Source of the DNA: an uncultured Prevotellamassilia sp.
Lineage (GTDB): Bacteria; Bacteroidota; Bacteroidia; Bacteroidales; Bacteroidaceae
Assembly (NCBI GenBank): GCA_934255485.1
Contig: CAKQOG010000022.1
Location: forward strand, 1-39,734
Length of the DNA stretch: 39,734 bases
Direction of reading: 5' to 3'
Shown: positions 1 to 8,400 of the stretch, piece after piece
Position numbering within the stretch: position 1 is the stretch's first letter
Layout of the letters: every line of letters starts with the position of its first letter
Notes under the pieces: model-generated
Databases searched by the model: none
What the model saw: only the letters and a program-made list of their open reading frames with translations
What the model was told of the DNA's origin: nothing
Position numbers and translations under genes: made by a program

Positions 1-359
1 GTGCAAAAGTACGGGGTTTTTCTGATATGACCAAATGTTTTTTGAATAAATTTTTGAGAAATTTTTAGAAGATTTACGCAAATGATTGATAATCAGTGAG
101 AAATGTGTGATAAAAATTTTTCAATATTTTTGGAGATATTTTAGGGGAAGATGATTTGGGGAGGTTTGGGGGCATGAATTATCATGATTGGGGGATGATT
201 TATTTTAGGGAAATTGGCACTGCGTGCGGAAAGGGAAACATAAATGGCCTTTAATTGGACATTAATTAGGTCATTAAATCTTTAAGCAAAAGACATTAAC
301 CTATTGAAACCTATGCTATAAATAATTCTTTAAAGATGAAGTGAATTAGTCAAAAGATT
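1..359. other. Gene-free left edge of the window
   Basis: No convincing open reading frame or RNA gene is visible. The stretch is AT-rich but contains four runs of four or five G on the plus strand between about 143 and 192, which is unlike the rest of the window. It lies downstream of the minus-strand esterase gene, and no clear hairpin with a T-run for ending that transcript was found. Confidence 0.5.
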
Positions 360-1229
360 TTATGGGATCACAACCTTCTTTGTTGTTCCATCGCTGTATT
401 TCACAATATTGATTCCTTGGGTTGGAGCATCCATACGTTGGCCGTTGATGGAATACCATGTAACATTGACTAAATTGCCATCGTTGGCTATAGCCTCAAT
501 ACCTGTAGATAAGCCTTTGGTATGCCCAAACACCCATTCCAAGCGATAATTGGTGTAACTTTTCTTACACACATCCTCATGCGTCCAACCATCTTCTATG
601 TCAAACTTATATTCTGCCTTGTATTCATCCATATCTTCTAAGAATACTTCCACATTTGATATTTTCATAATTCTGTCGGCAGTACCCATCACTGTATAAA
701 TCGGAACTTGTGAAATAGCTTCGGCATTCAAGCCTGTCGGATTACCTGCAATAGGCATGGCTGCGGCGAATAAATCCGAATGGTTGGAGAGCATACCCCA
801 TGTGCCTGTACCCCCCATGGAGCCACCAAAGATATATACCTTATCGGCATCAACCACACCTCGTTCTATGTATGCCTTGAGCAGAGCTGCCAAAACATCC
901 TGGGTAGAACCAAGCCATGCTTTGTCTGTAGGACATTGCGGTACGAGCATAATAGCTTTACGGTTATTGGCTGAGAGCCAAGAAGTAATGGCGTTAATGC
1001 CAGGCTCTTGCATCTGCGTCTCATTATCATTCCCCTTGCTGGAACCTCCGTGCAGATATATAACGAGCAATGCCTTGTTGTCATAACCAGGGATATTTGC
1101 CTTGCGATATGGCAAGGTCATCACATCATTGGCAAAGGTTTCCTTTGAAAACTCTATTTCTTGCGCAAAGGCTTCGCCCCAACTGAAAATACTCAGCAGG
1201 GCGAAGAATAGGAAAAATGTGTGTCTCAT
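360..1229 (-). CDS. Exported alpha/beta-hydrolase (esterase/PHB-depolymerase-like)
   Basis: A 289-residue protein that begins with a signal peptide ending near AFAQ (residue 23). An alpha/beta-hydrolase fold is indicated by the oxyanion-hole segment HGGSS (60-64), the nucleophile elbow GGSMGG (135-140, Ser137), Asp184 and His217 in GWTHED, which together fit a Ser-Asp-His triad. The nearest known group is the feruloyl/acetyl-xylan esterase and polyhydroxybutyrate-depolymerase-like family; the substrate cannot be told from sequence. The last 30 or so residues (from WYSINGQR to KKVVIP) form a separate tail of a kind seen at the ends of many exported Prevotella proteins. The start codon overlaps the stop of the preceding gene by 4 bp (ATGA), so the two are very likely co-transcribed and translationally coupled. 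Function in the cell envelope or outside the cell is inferred. Confidence 0.8.
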   Translation of the reverse strand: MRHTFFLFFALLSIFSWGEAFAQEIEFSKETFANDVMTLPYRKANIPGYDNKALLVIYLHGGSSKGNDNETQMQEPGINAITSWLSANNRKAIMLVPQCPTDKAWLGSTQDVLAALLKAYIERGVVDADKVYIFGGSMGGTGTWGMLSNHSDLFAAAMPIAGNPTGLNAEAISQVPIYTVMGTADRIMKISNVEVFLEDMDEYKAEYKFDIEDGWTHEDVCKKSYTNYRLEWVFGHTKGLSTGIEAIANDGNLVNVTWYSINGQRMDAPTQGINIVKYSDGTTKKVVIP

Positions 1230-1687
1230 GAATTACGTTGTTTTTTGCTTGACAACTTCTGTCCTCGCTTGGCATATCGCTTCATGATTTTGCGCTCTTG
1301 TTCATACACTCTCTCAATTTGAGTTTGTGTAAGAAACTTAGAATATTCCTTATAGTATTTTTGGCGGATGTTCAGGATTTTCTCGCTCATAGCAAAGCGT
1401 TGCTTAATGCGCTTCTCGTTCTCTTGCTCCGACGCTCCACCTTGGTGGCTTTGACGTTGGCGAGGTCCTAAAGCCCATATTTCCTTCTTGCAGCTACAAT
1501 AGGTAGCTACAAACTTTGCGGTGATAGCATCGCTGAAAGCCAGTTGTTGGGCAATATGCTTGGCTTCTTTTTCAGCCAGTTGCTCACGTGAAACACGTTG
1601 TTGGCGATTGGGTTGTTGTGCAAATACGGTTGCACAAGACACAACCATCATAATTGCGATAAACAATGTTCTGATAATACGTTTCAT
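1226..1687 (-). CDS. Spy/CpxP-like periplasmic protein with LTxxQ motif
   Basis: A 153-residue protein with a signal peptide (cleavage near residue 23, VFAQ). The mature part is highly charged, predicted helical, and contains LTQTQ (119-123), the LTxxQ signature of the Spy/CpxP family, followed by a basic tail. Family members act as periplasmic chaperones or sensors of envelope stress. Two nearby cysteines (CSC, 64-66) are an odd feature. It lies downstream of an ECF sigma factor and putative anti-sigma gene on the same strand and overlaps the esterase gene by 4 bp, which fits membership of a sigma-controlled envelope-stress unit. The family assignment rests on the short motif, helical character and context, so it is moderate. 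Confidence 0.6.
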   Translation of the reverse strand: MKRIIRTLFIAIMMVVSCATVFAQQPNRQQRVSREQLAEKEAKHIAQQLAFSDAITAKFVATYCSCKKEIWALGPRQRQSHQGGASEQENEKRIKQRFAMSEKILNIRQKYYKEYSKFLTQTQIERVYEQERKIMKRYAKRGQKLSSKKQRNS

Positions 1688-1783
1688 AATTTTTCGATTT
1701 TTAATGTTCTACTTTTAGGTTGGTTCTATAAATGTTGTTTATAGATTTCATCTATTCCTCTGAATGCCTTGCACGCTCTCAAT

Positions 1784-2164
1784 TTACTCGTTGATAAAAA
1801 CATCATCTTGATAAACACTAAGCAAGTATGCCTGATCATCGGTGCTAAGCTGACTGAATGCTTTGTCCACATCGTTCATAGAAATTGTGGTTTGCTTGGG
1901 AAGATTTATATTTACGATGAGCACCAATGCCACAGATGCAGCCAGCGTAATGACGTTTCGCATAACAAGATGCAATTTAGATGTTTTACGATGATCGAAC
2001 TCACCAAGTGCCAATACCTGCTCGCATTTCTCTTGGGGCTTTCCTGCAAGATAATCATCTTTTACCTCATTCCAAATATTCTCTTCCAATTTATCAAAAA
2101 AATCCTCAGAAGTGGTGTAAGGCATCTGTTTGTTGGCTTTTTCCAAATCAAAATCTTTACTCAT
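1784..2164 (-). CDS. Putative anti-sigma factor, single membrane span
   Basis: A protein of about 126 residues if started at the second ATG (2164); an upstream in-frame ATG at 2176 would add four residues but overlap the sigma gene more. The N-terminal ~65 residues are acidic and hydrophilic, one hydrophobic segment follows at roughly 67-87 (VITLAASVALVLIVNI), and a short C-terminal part of about 40 residues would be periplasmic. This layout (cytoplasmic sigma-binding part, one span, short outside domain) and the 8-bp overlap with the ECF sigma gene are typical of anti-sigma factors. No zinc-binding HxxxCxxC motif is present, so it is not a ZAS-type anti-sigma. The function is inferred from topology and position. 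Confidence 0.6.
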   Translation of the reverse strand: MSKDFDLEKANKQMPYTTSEDFFDKLEENIWNEVKDDYLAGKPQEKCEQVLALGEFDHRKTSKLHLVMRNVITLAASVALVLIVNINLPKQTTISMNDVDKAFSQLSTDDQAYLLSVYQDDVFINE

Positions 2165-2708
2165 AATTGTTCTCATTTGAGTTCATATATTTGATAATTT
2201 TCTCCTTGGCTATGTGATAATTCATTTTAGCAGAAGAAGGCGTTGAACCAATGATCTCTGCTATATCCTCATAGCTCAACTCATCATAGTAACGAAGGTT
2301 AAAAGCCACCCGCTGCTTGGTTGGTAAAGTGAGTATGGCTTTTTGCAGCCTCACAGCTTCAAGATTACTATAGTCAATATAGCTGTCTGCCATGACACAC
2401 TGTACCTCGTTTTCTCCATCCTCCAATGAAACTTGGTTTTGCTTACGAGAGGCTATCAGCCTAAGAGCCTCGTTAGTAGCTATTCGGTAAAGCCAGCCCT
2501 CAAGAGATTTTTCATCCTTCAATTGGTTGAAAGAGCGAAATGCCCTTATAAAGACTTCTTGCGTGGCATCTTGTGCATCATCGTGTAGAACAACCAAACG
2601 GCGAATGTGCCAATAGATAGGTTGCTTGTATTTTTGCATCAAGAGTCTGAAGCCCACTTCAGTTCTTCCCCGAATAGCTTGAATGATTGTTTTGTCATCA
2701 ATGGCCAT
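2157..2708 (-). CDS. ECF-family RNA polymerase sigma factor (RpoE-like)
   Basis: A 183-residue sigma-70 family protein of the extracytoplasmic-function group. Region 2 is seen in the stretch DAQDATQEVFIRAFRSF with the following GWLYRIATNEALRL, and region 4 in LSYEDIAEIIGSTPSSAKM, the helix-turn-helix that reads the -35 element. Regions 1.1 and 3 are absent, as expected. I chose the ATG at 2708 because MAIDD starts the conserved helix directly; an ATG at 2732 would add eight residues of no family likeness. It overlaps the putative anti-sigma gene, so the two are probably made together. The divergent intergenic region to rlmH is 300 bp and must hold its promoter. Confidence 0.9.
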   Translation of the reverse strand: MAIDDKTIIQAIRGRTEVGFRLLMQKYKQPIYWHIRRLVVLHDDAQDATQEVFIRAFRSFNQLKDEKSLEGWLYRIATNEALRLIASRKQNQVSLEDGENEVQCVMADSYIDYSNLEAVRLQKAILTLPTKQRVAFNLRYYDELSYEDIAEIIGSTPSSAKMNYHIAKEKIIKYMNSNENNYE

Positions 2709-3049
2709 GAAACATAGTTTTGTTATTTGCAATGCTTATTTAATCTAATGTACCTGTACCTTTATAGGTTTCATGCAAGAATATATTTTTTTAATAGTCA
2801 CCATATCAATACCTCTTTTTTTTAGGGCTAATTTTTACAATTCGAGCTCTTTCTGTTGAGCGTTACAATTATATGACCTTAAGAAAAAAGAAAAGTAAAA
2901 TTTAGAAGTATTTTTGTTTTATCTCATGACAGACTAAAGCCACAAACAACGAAGGTCCAAATAAGAAGTAAAAAAGAAATCATAGAATTATTGCATCTAA
3001 TAAAAATCATCTATCTATTTTTGCAAAAACAAAATTAAATAGCAAGATT
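2709..3049. promoter_or_regulatory. Divergent intergenic region, sigma factor / rlmH
   Basis: It separates the minus-strand sigma gene from plus-strand rlmH. On the plus side TATTTTTG at 3016-3023 matches the Bacteroidota -7 element TAnnTTTG, with a possible -33 TTG at 2991-2993; the 22-bp spacing is slightly long. On the minus side, TGAAACC (complement of 2767-2773) resembles the -35 sequences used by ECF sigma factors and could serve self-regulation. No RNA gene is visible. Confidence 0.45.
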
Positions 3050-3523
3050 ATGAAAGTTACATTTTTAGTGGTAGGCAAAACCATTGACAAAAGATTAACA
3101 AGTTTAATTGACGAATATACAGAACGAGTTAAACACTACATTCCCTTTAATATTGAGGTAATTCCAGAACTAAAGAATACAAAGTCGCTAACTCCTGAGC
3201 AGCAAAAAGAGCGTGAAGGAGAGTTAATAAAAAAGCAATTAAATAGCAGCGACTATGTAGTATTGTTAGACGAAGGCGGCAAAGAGTTCCGCTCAATAGA
3301 GTTTGCTTCGTACATAGGAAAGAAGCAGAGTCAAGTGGCAAAAAGGCTTGTATTCATTGTAGGAGGCCCCTATGGTTTCTCAGAAAGCATCTATCAATTG
3401 GCAAAAGAAAAGATTTCACTTTCTAAAATGACATTTTCACACCAAATGGTGAGATTGTTTTTTGTTGAACAACTCTATCGTGCCATGACAATATTAAGAG
3501 GCGAGCCTTACCATCATGAATAA
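3050..3523 (+). CDS. rlmH: 23S rRNA pseudouridine-1915 N3-methyltransferase
   Basis: A 157-residue SPOUT-fold methyltransferase of the RlmH family. It would methylate pseudouridine 1915 in helix 69 of 23S rRNA, using S-adenosylmethionine, on assembled ribosomes. The diagnostic features are the glycine-rich cofactor loop VGGPYGFSES (residues ~104-113), the segment LSKMTFSHQMVR that follows, and the family C-terminus ending in EPYHHE. The length equals the usual 155-160 residues. It is the first gene of a plus-strand run; the next gene starts 26 bp on. Confidence 0.96.
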   Translation: MKVTFLVVGKTIDKRLTSLIDEYTERVKHYIPFNIEVIPELKNTKSLTPEQQKEREGELIKKQLNSSDYVVLLDEGGKEFRSIEFASYIGKKQSQVAKRLVFIVGGPYGFSESIYQLAKEKISLSKMTFSHQMVRLFFVEQLYRAMTILRGEPYHHE

Positions 3524-3549
3524 GCAAATAAAAAACTGCAACAACATTT

Positions 3550-4596
3550 ATGAAGAAAGCCATCTTAACATTATTCATACTATGCCTAAGTTGGCTTGTT
3601 TGCCCAGCTCAAACAGGACGCATCAGAATACTTGAATATAACATTGAAAATATGTTTGACACATTGCATTGTGAAGGCAAACAAGATGAAACTTTTACAC
3701 CACAAGGCGAATGCCATTGGAATAGCATTAAATATTGGAGCAAACTAAGCAAAATTGGGCGTATCATAGCAAGCGCCAGCGGAAAGAGTGCAGCCGACAT
3801 CGTTGGACTGATTGAAATAGAAAATGACAGCGTAGTTTACGATCTTACCCAGCGCACCAAACTAAGAAGAATGGGCTACGATTATATCATAACCCATTCA
3901 GAAGACGTTAGAGGTATTAACGTAGCCCTACTCTACCAGCGAGCAAGGTTTAATCCTTTACTAATAGAGGACATAAGAGTTGCGCCTCCCGACATAAAAG
4001 AATTGCACCCCACACGCGATATCTTACACGTTATGGGCGAAGCATTTACAGGAGATACACTTCATATATTTCTATGCCATTTTCCGAGCAAAAAAGGCGG
4101 AAGGGCTGCCGATATATATCGAGATAAGGTAGCAATGAATGTTAAGCACAAAGCCGACAGTGTGGCAAATACAAAGCCTAATGCAAAGATTATCATCATG
4201 GGAGATTTTAATGCCTATTATCCTGAAAAAATATTTAGCAAAACATTAAGAACAAGGATTATAGAAGAGGCTGATAACATTGATACAAAAGCCCTATATT
4301 TGCTAACCAACCGCATGAATGCCCATAACGGAATTAAAGGTACTTATAAATTTAGAGGGCAATGGAATCAATTAGACAACTTTATAGTGAGTGGTTCATT
4401 GCTCCAAAAGAAGAATGATGGTTCTTTATATACAAATAAAAAAATGTGTAAGATAGTAGACCTACCCATCTTGTTACAAAAGGATAAAAAAGGAGATGGC
4501 GTTCACCCCTATCGCACGCTATTAGGTCATTATTATCAAGGTGGCTTTAGCGACCATTTGCCCATTCTTTTAGATTTGGAATATGTATATAAGTAA
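3550..4596 (+). CDS. Exported endonuclease/exonuclease/phosphatase-family protein
   Basis: A 348-residue protein with a signal peptide (residues 1-21, ending CPAQ). The EEP fold (DNase I/sphingomyelinase-like metal phosphoesterases) is marked by RILEYNIENMFD near the N-terminus, IEIEN (metal-binding glutamate), MGDFNAYYPE in the second half and the C-terminal SDHLPILLDL. All four catalytic blocks appear intact. Members cleave phosphodiester bonds in nucleic acids, phospholipids or inositol phosphates; the substrate cannot be chosen here. The signal peptide places it in the periplasm or outside. It lies between rlmH and a nuclease-like gene, 8 bp ahead of the latter. Confidence 0.85.
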   Translation: MKKAILTLFILCLSWLVCPAQTGRIRILEYNIENMFDTLHCEGKQDETFTPQGECHWNSIKYWSKLSKIGRIIASASGKSAADIVGLIEIENDSVVYDLTQRTKLRRMGYDYIITHSEDVRGINVALLYQRARFNPLLIEDIRVAPPDIKELHPTRDILHVMGEAFTGDTLHIFLCHFPSKKGGRAADIYRDKVAMNVKHKADSVANTKPNAKIIIMGDFNAYYPEKIFSKTLRTRIIEEADNIDTKALYLLTNRMNAHNGIKGTYKFRGQWNQLDNFIVSGSLLQKKNDGSLYTNKKMCKIVDLPILLQKDKKGDGVHPYRTLLGHYYQGGFSDHLPILLDLEYVYK

Positions 4597-4604
4597 TAAC
4601 ACAC

Positions 4605-5063
4605 ATGCAAGCACTCAATTTACCGCCATTTCAGATAAAGACAAAACAAGACAACAACGGCAACGTGCAGATATTTGATTTTCTGCGTCATAGATATATC
4701 AAACTTACCCCCGAAGAGTGGGTAAGGCAACATTTTACGCACTATTTAATAGTCTACAAAGGCTATCCTCAAGCGCTTTTAGCCAACGAGGTTACAATCA
4801 ATGTATGCGGCGTAGCACGACGTTGCGACAGCGTGCTTTACAACGCTCATGGCGGCACTCCAAGGGTTATCATCGAATATAAAGCCCCCCACATAACTAT
4901 CACGCAAGCAGTTTTTCAGCAAATTTATGCTTACAATAGCGTGCTCAAAGCAGACTATCTGATTGTTAGCAATGGCCTATCACACTATTGTTGCTACGTA
5001 AACTATAAAAAGATGAGTGTGGAATACCTCCGCGATATTCCTGCTTTTTCAGAACTTAAATAA
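4605..5063 (+). CDS. HsdR N-terminal-like (PD-(D/E)XK) domain protein
   Basis: A 152-residue stand-alone protein resembling the N-terminal domain of type I restriction R subunits. The core RCDSVLYN followed some 15 residues later by VIIEYKAP supplies the D...ExK pattern of PD-(D/E)XK nucleases. There is no helicase or translocase part and no HsdM/HsdS nearby, so this is not a restriction system. From family knowledge, genes of this type commonly sit close to holA in Bacteroidota, as here (one gene apart), which suggests a housekeeping DNA role. That role is not established. Signal peptide and membrane spans are absent. Confidence 0.75.
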   Translation: MQALNLPPFQIKTKQDNNGNVQIFDFLRHRYIKLTPEEWVRQHFTHYLIVYKGYPQALLANEVTINVCGVARRCDSVLYNAHGGTPRVIIEYKAPHITITQAVFQQIYAYNSVLKADYLIVSNGLSHYCCYVNYKKMSVEYLRDIPAFSELK

Positions 5064-5087
5064 AAGTACAATCTCAGTTTTATTAGC

Positions 5088-5128
5088 TAACTTTGTATCG
5101 TAAGTAGGTATTCACAATTGCCTACTTA
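5088..5128 (+). promoter_or_regulatory. Promoter -7 element and leader hairpin before AMP nucleosidase
   Basis: TAACTTTG at 5088-5095 matches the Bacteroidota -7 consensus TAnnTTTG; no clear -33 TTG is seen at the right distance. Transcription would start near 5101, exactly where a hairpin begins with arms TAAGTAGG (5101-5108) and CCTACTTA (5121-5128). The hairpin carries the end motif of the repeat family found elsewhere in the window. Confidence 0.5.
5101..5128. repeat. Interspersed repeat, copy A (minimal hairpin)
   Basis: Two inverted copies of the family end motif TAAGTAGG, perfect over 8 bp and separated by 12 bp (TATTCACAATTG). The left arm continues GTATTCA as in the longer copies, but the TCAAAATTAATT core is degraded. 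It looks like a collapsed or solo form of the element, placed 37 bp after the stop of the HsdR-like gene. Confidence 0.6.
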
Positions 5129-5151
5129 ATTATCCTTTACATTCACACAAT

Positions 5152-5928
5152 ATGATAACCAAAGAAGACATTATAGACAACTGGTTGGTGAGATATACCA
5201 AAACACCTCTAAATGAGTTTGGACAACATATACTACTAACCAACTTCAACAACTACGTTGATATATTTTGCAAACAATGTGGTGTTACGCCAGTAGGATT
5301 TGACGCCAATATGCGCACAGCTACAGCGAATGGTATAACCATCATCAACTTTGGCATGGGCAGCCCCAATGCGGCACTCATCATGGACTTGCTGGGTGCT
5401 ATTAAGCCCAAGGCATGCCTGTTTTTAGGCAAATGTGGCGGTATTTCAGAAAAAACGCAGTTGGGCGACTACATTCTACCCCTTGCAGGCATTAGAGGCG
5501 AAGGAACGTCTAACGACTACTTTCCACCCGAAGTGCCTGCCCTCCCTGCCTTTATGCTTCAGCGTGCGGTTTCAACGGCTCTACGCGACAATAGCCACGA
5601 CTATTGGACAGGGACCGTCTACACTACCAACCGCCGCGTGTGGGAGCATGATGAACGTTTCAAAAACTACCTTCGCGAAACACGTGCCATGGCTGTAGAT
5701 ATGGAAACCGCCACGCTCTTTTCATGTGGTTTTTTCAACCATATACCCACAGGAGCATTGCTATTGGTTTCAGACAATCCCATGGAGGCTGACGGCGTTA
5801 AAACAGAAGCAAGCGACAATCAAGTTACCCGTAATTTTGCCGAAACACACGTTAGGATTGGCATTGAAAGTATGAAACTTATCATTGGCGAGCGCAAAAC
5901 CGTAAGACATCTTAAATACGATTGGTAA
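5152..5928 (+). CDS. amn: AMP nucleosidase
   Basis: A 258-residue member of the nucleoside phosphorylase (PNP/UDP) superfamily, of the short AMP-nucleosidase type found in Bacteroidota. It hydrolyses AMP to adenine and ribose 5-phosphate, a purine-balance reaction in the cytoplasm. Visible family blocks are the phosphate-site region CLFLGKCGGISEKTQLGDYI, the purine-site EGTSNDYFPPE, the ribose-binding AVDMETATLF and the catalytic-Asp segment LLLVSDNPM. The N-terminal extension of long proteobacterial Amn is missing, as expected for this group. It has its own promoter and is followed 4 bp later by holA, so the two are probably co-transcribed. Confidence 0.88.
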   Translation: MITKEDIIDNWLVRYTKTPLNEFGQHILLTNFNNYVDIFCKQCGVTPVGFDANMRTATANGITIINFGMGSPNAALIMDLLGAIKPKACLFLGKCGGISEKTQLGDYILPLAGIRGEGTSNDYFPPEVPALPAFMLQRAVSTALRDNSHDYWTGTVYTTNRRVWEHDERFKNYLRETRAMAVDMETATLFSCGFFNHIPTGALLLVSDNPMEADGVKTEASDNQVTRNFAETHVRIGIESMKLIIGERKTVRHLKYDW

Positions 5929-5932
5929 GAGC

Positions 5933-6976
5933 ATGGCATATACTACAAACGTTAAGAAGAAAACAAACGCCACCTCCTATGAGGAGATATTGCGTAGCGT
6001 AAAAGCGGGCCACTTTAAGCCTATCTATTACTTAATGGGCGATGAGAGCTACTATATCGATCGTATAGCCGACTACATTGTAGATGCCGCGCTCCAGCCC
6101 GACGAACGAGACTTCAACCTCATCACCTTCTTTGGCGCTGATAGCAATATCGACAATATTATATCAAGTGCAAAGACCTACCCCATGGGGGCCAACCACT
6201 TGGTAGTAGTAGTTAAAGAGGCGCAAAACCTTAAAAACATAGACCACCTTACCTACTACCTCAAGCAGATACAACCAAGCACCATCTTGATATTCTGTCA
6301 TAAAAATGGTAGTTTAGACAAGCGCACCAAGGTTGCCACACTCATTGAAAAAGAGGGAGTACTCTATGAGTCTAAAAAACTCTACGATAACCAGCTACCC
6401 CAATTTATAACTAACTACTTGCGGCGCAAACATATTGCAGCAGCTCCAGGAGTAGCTGAGATGATGGCCGAATATGTAGGCTCTGATTTAAATCGTATAG
6501 CCTCCGAAATTGAGAAACTACTCATTGCACTACCACAAGGAGAAAAAACGATTACAATCGAGTTATTGCAGCAGAATATGGGCATTACGAAGAACTATAA
6601 CATATTCGAACTACAAGACGCTATCGGTAAGAAAGACATTCTAAAGGCCAACCGCATTATAAAGTATTTTGAAAGCACCCCCAAAGAAAACCCTATACAA
6701 AAGATACTACCTGCGCTCTTTAAGTTCTTCTCTAATCTGATGCTTGCCTACTATAGTCCGCAAAAAACACCAAGGGGAATTGCCGAATGGATTGACATAC
6801 AAGAGTGGCAGGTAAACAAGAATATTCTGCCCGCTATGAGCAATTACAAAGGCGTCAAAGTAATGAATATTTTAGCCGAAATAAGGCGCACCGATGCACG
6901 CTCAAAAGGCTCTGAAGGGTCGCACACATCGAGTGGAGACTTGATGAAAGAATTAATATTTTTTATACTTCACTAA
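5933..6976 (+). CDS. holA: DNA polymerase III delta subunit
   Basis: A 347-residue clamp-loader delta subunit. It opens the beta sliding clamp during loading onto primed DNA. The N-terminal block YYLMGDESYYIDRIADYIV is characteristic, followed by the degenerate AAA+ core (FFGADSNIDNII, LVVVVKEAQNLKN) and the C-terminal collar with FELQDAIGKKDILKANRII. The length is standard. The ATG lies 4 bp after the AMP nucleosidase stop. A strong hairpin terminator follows within 45 bp. Confidence 0.95.
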   Translation: MAYTTNVKKKTNATSYEEILRSVKAGHFKPIYYLMGDESYYIDRIADYIVDAALQPDERDFNLITFFGADSNIDNIISSAKTYPMGANHLVVVVKEAQNLKNIDHLTYYLKQIQPSTILIFCHKNGSLDKRTKVATLIEKEGVLYESKKLYDNQLPQFITNYLRRKHIAAAPGVAEMMAEYVGSDLNRIASEIEKLLIALPQGEKTITIELLQQNMGITKNYNIFELQDAIGKKDILKANRIIKYFESTPKENPIQKILPALFKFFSNLMLAYYSPQKTPRGIAEWIDIQEWQVNKNILPAMSNYKGVKVMNILAEIRRTDARSKGSEGSHTSSGDLMKELIFFILH

Positions 6977-7018
6977 GAAACACAGATGTTCTTACATCAT
7001 GCTAACAAGCCCACTGAA

Positions 7019-7055
7019 AACATCTTACACGAACAAGTGTAAGGTGTTTTTTTTT
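7019..7055 (+). terminator. Intrinsic terminator of holA
   Basis: Arms AACATCTTACAC (7019-7030) and GTGTAAGGTGTT (7037-7048) form a 12-bp stem with one G-U wobble and a 6-nt loop, followed at once by a run of about eight T. It is a classic rho-independent terminator. Confidence 0.9.
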
Positions 7056-8161
7056 AAATCTACAACGCTTATCTAACCTCTTTAACCACATCTATGTCGT
7101 ACCATGTAACATACAAATACTTGTAGCATACAATCAATATTTAGGCATGGATAAGGAGGGAAAATTGTCTGCTTTAATTCGATATAAGTTGCAGTATTTA
7201 TTGTTCTATTTTTCTTTATATAAAGTTCTCAAACTAAAAACAACATGCTATAAACAGAGGGACATACACCACCTACAAGCGTGGTTGCAGAACAAACGCA
7301 TGGAGACTTATTGACCTGCAGCACAAATGTGTAAAGAATAAACAAATCAAGAAACAAGCATCTATGCAAGGCATCCAAAGCATACAAAAATGTAAATAGC
7401 CACTACTTATGGTGTCTATTTTGCGTTTCAAAGCCCAGATTTCGCTTAATTATATACATTTTTGCTATATATATATTACATTACTGAATATTTTATTTTC
7501 TATTTCTAACACATTCAGAAATTGGCAATATATTCATAATTCATTCATAATCAATAGGTTATACAAATTTTAGCTTCTCATAGTTGCTTTCGTTTTGCAA
7601 ATACAGAGAGACACACAGAAAAACGAAAATTAAAGTAGATGTGACTTTTTGCCAATATTTTAATTTACATTAAACCTTTTTTAATATTTACAAATAACAA
7701 ACTCATTAATTTAGATTTATATTTACAAATCTAAATACCATATTTTATTTACAATATTTACATATGTAACGCATCTTTATATTTCTATATTATTTATGTA
7801 TGTAATAATATTTTGTAGTTTTGTTTTGTGTATTTATATTTATTCGTATCACATATAATTAGCTTATTAATTAATTATCAGTATTTTACGTTATTCTACT
7901 GTATAGTTTTAGATCTAATTAAGCCAAAAGAACTGCATAAAGCAAAAAAATACACACATTTTGATATTAAAACACACCATATTTACTCATTATCAAGCAG
8001 TTATGCTTATTTATATAAAAATATAAATAAATATATTTACGTCCTGTTAAGTTAAAGCTGAAGAAAGCGGATTTATATTTCTAAATATAACAATGTCTTC
8101 TATGCGAAAGATATTTACAGTTATTGATTTTACATTTATCAATAAGTAATTTACAAATCCA

Positions 8162-8192
8162 TTGTCTGATAAATAATAAATGTTTAACTTTG
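8162..8192 (+). promoter_or_regulatory. Bacteroidota-type promoter inside the gap
   Basis: The -33 element TTG at 8162-8164 and the -7 element TAACTTTG at 8185-8192 are separated by 20 bp, close to consensus. The predicted start is near 8198, about 350 bp before the next start codon. It therefore serves either a long leader of the XRE regulator gene or a separate small RNA. Confidence 0.6.
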
Positions 8193-8197
8193 TATAC

Positions 8198-8400
8198 GGA
8201 AAATGGAGGGGTGCTGGTAGTTCAAGTTGCAATCAAGCCCCACAATTTGATGTTACAAGCAAGCGAAAGAGATGTTTGCAAGCAGAAGCATGCAGCAGAT
8301 ATGAGTAGCAACAGAGTCGCAAGTAGAAGAGAAGCAATTGCCCTCTCCTACTTTCGTTGCCAACAAGTACACAGACACCTACAAATAAAAAACTGAAAGC
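8198..8400 (+). ncRNA. Possible small RNA or long leader
   Basis: This is the stretch just after a consensus promoter, without credible coding potential, and with normal base composition between AT-rich flanks. Local hairpins are visible: GGGG (8209-8212 region) with CCCC about 25 nt downstream, and AAGTAG...CTACTT enclosing GAG...CTC at roughly 8320-8355. No intrinsic terminator was found, so the 3' end is a guess. A 6S-like RNA or another Bacteroidales structured RNA is possible, but I cannot identify a family. Confidence 0.2.

Noticed and set aside
1769..2194. Open frame of 141 codons opposite the putative anti-sigma gene
   Set aside because: It is antisense to a gene with clear topology and context, and has no domain.
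4605..5063. Restriction-modification system
   Set aside because: Only an HsdR-N-like domain is present; there is no helicase, methyltransferase or specificity gene around, and the neighbourhood is housekeeping.
7828..8055. Open frame of 75 codons in the AT-rich gap
   Set aside because: It is composed almost wholly of Tyr, Ile, Leu, Ser and Lys, as any AT-rich frame is, with no family likeness.
7640..8160. Replication origin
   Set aside because: The AT-rich block with iterated words suggested this, but there are no DnaA boxes (TTATCCACA) and no dnaA, dnaN or replication-initiator gene. holA nearby is not a marker of the origin.
8124..8396. Open frame of 90 codons after the AT-rich block
   Set aside because: Its first part lies upstream of the predicted transcription start at 8198, and the composition gives no sign of a protein. 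The stretch is better seen as non-coding.
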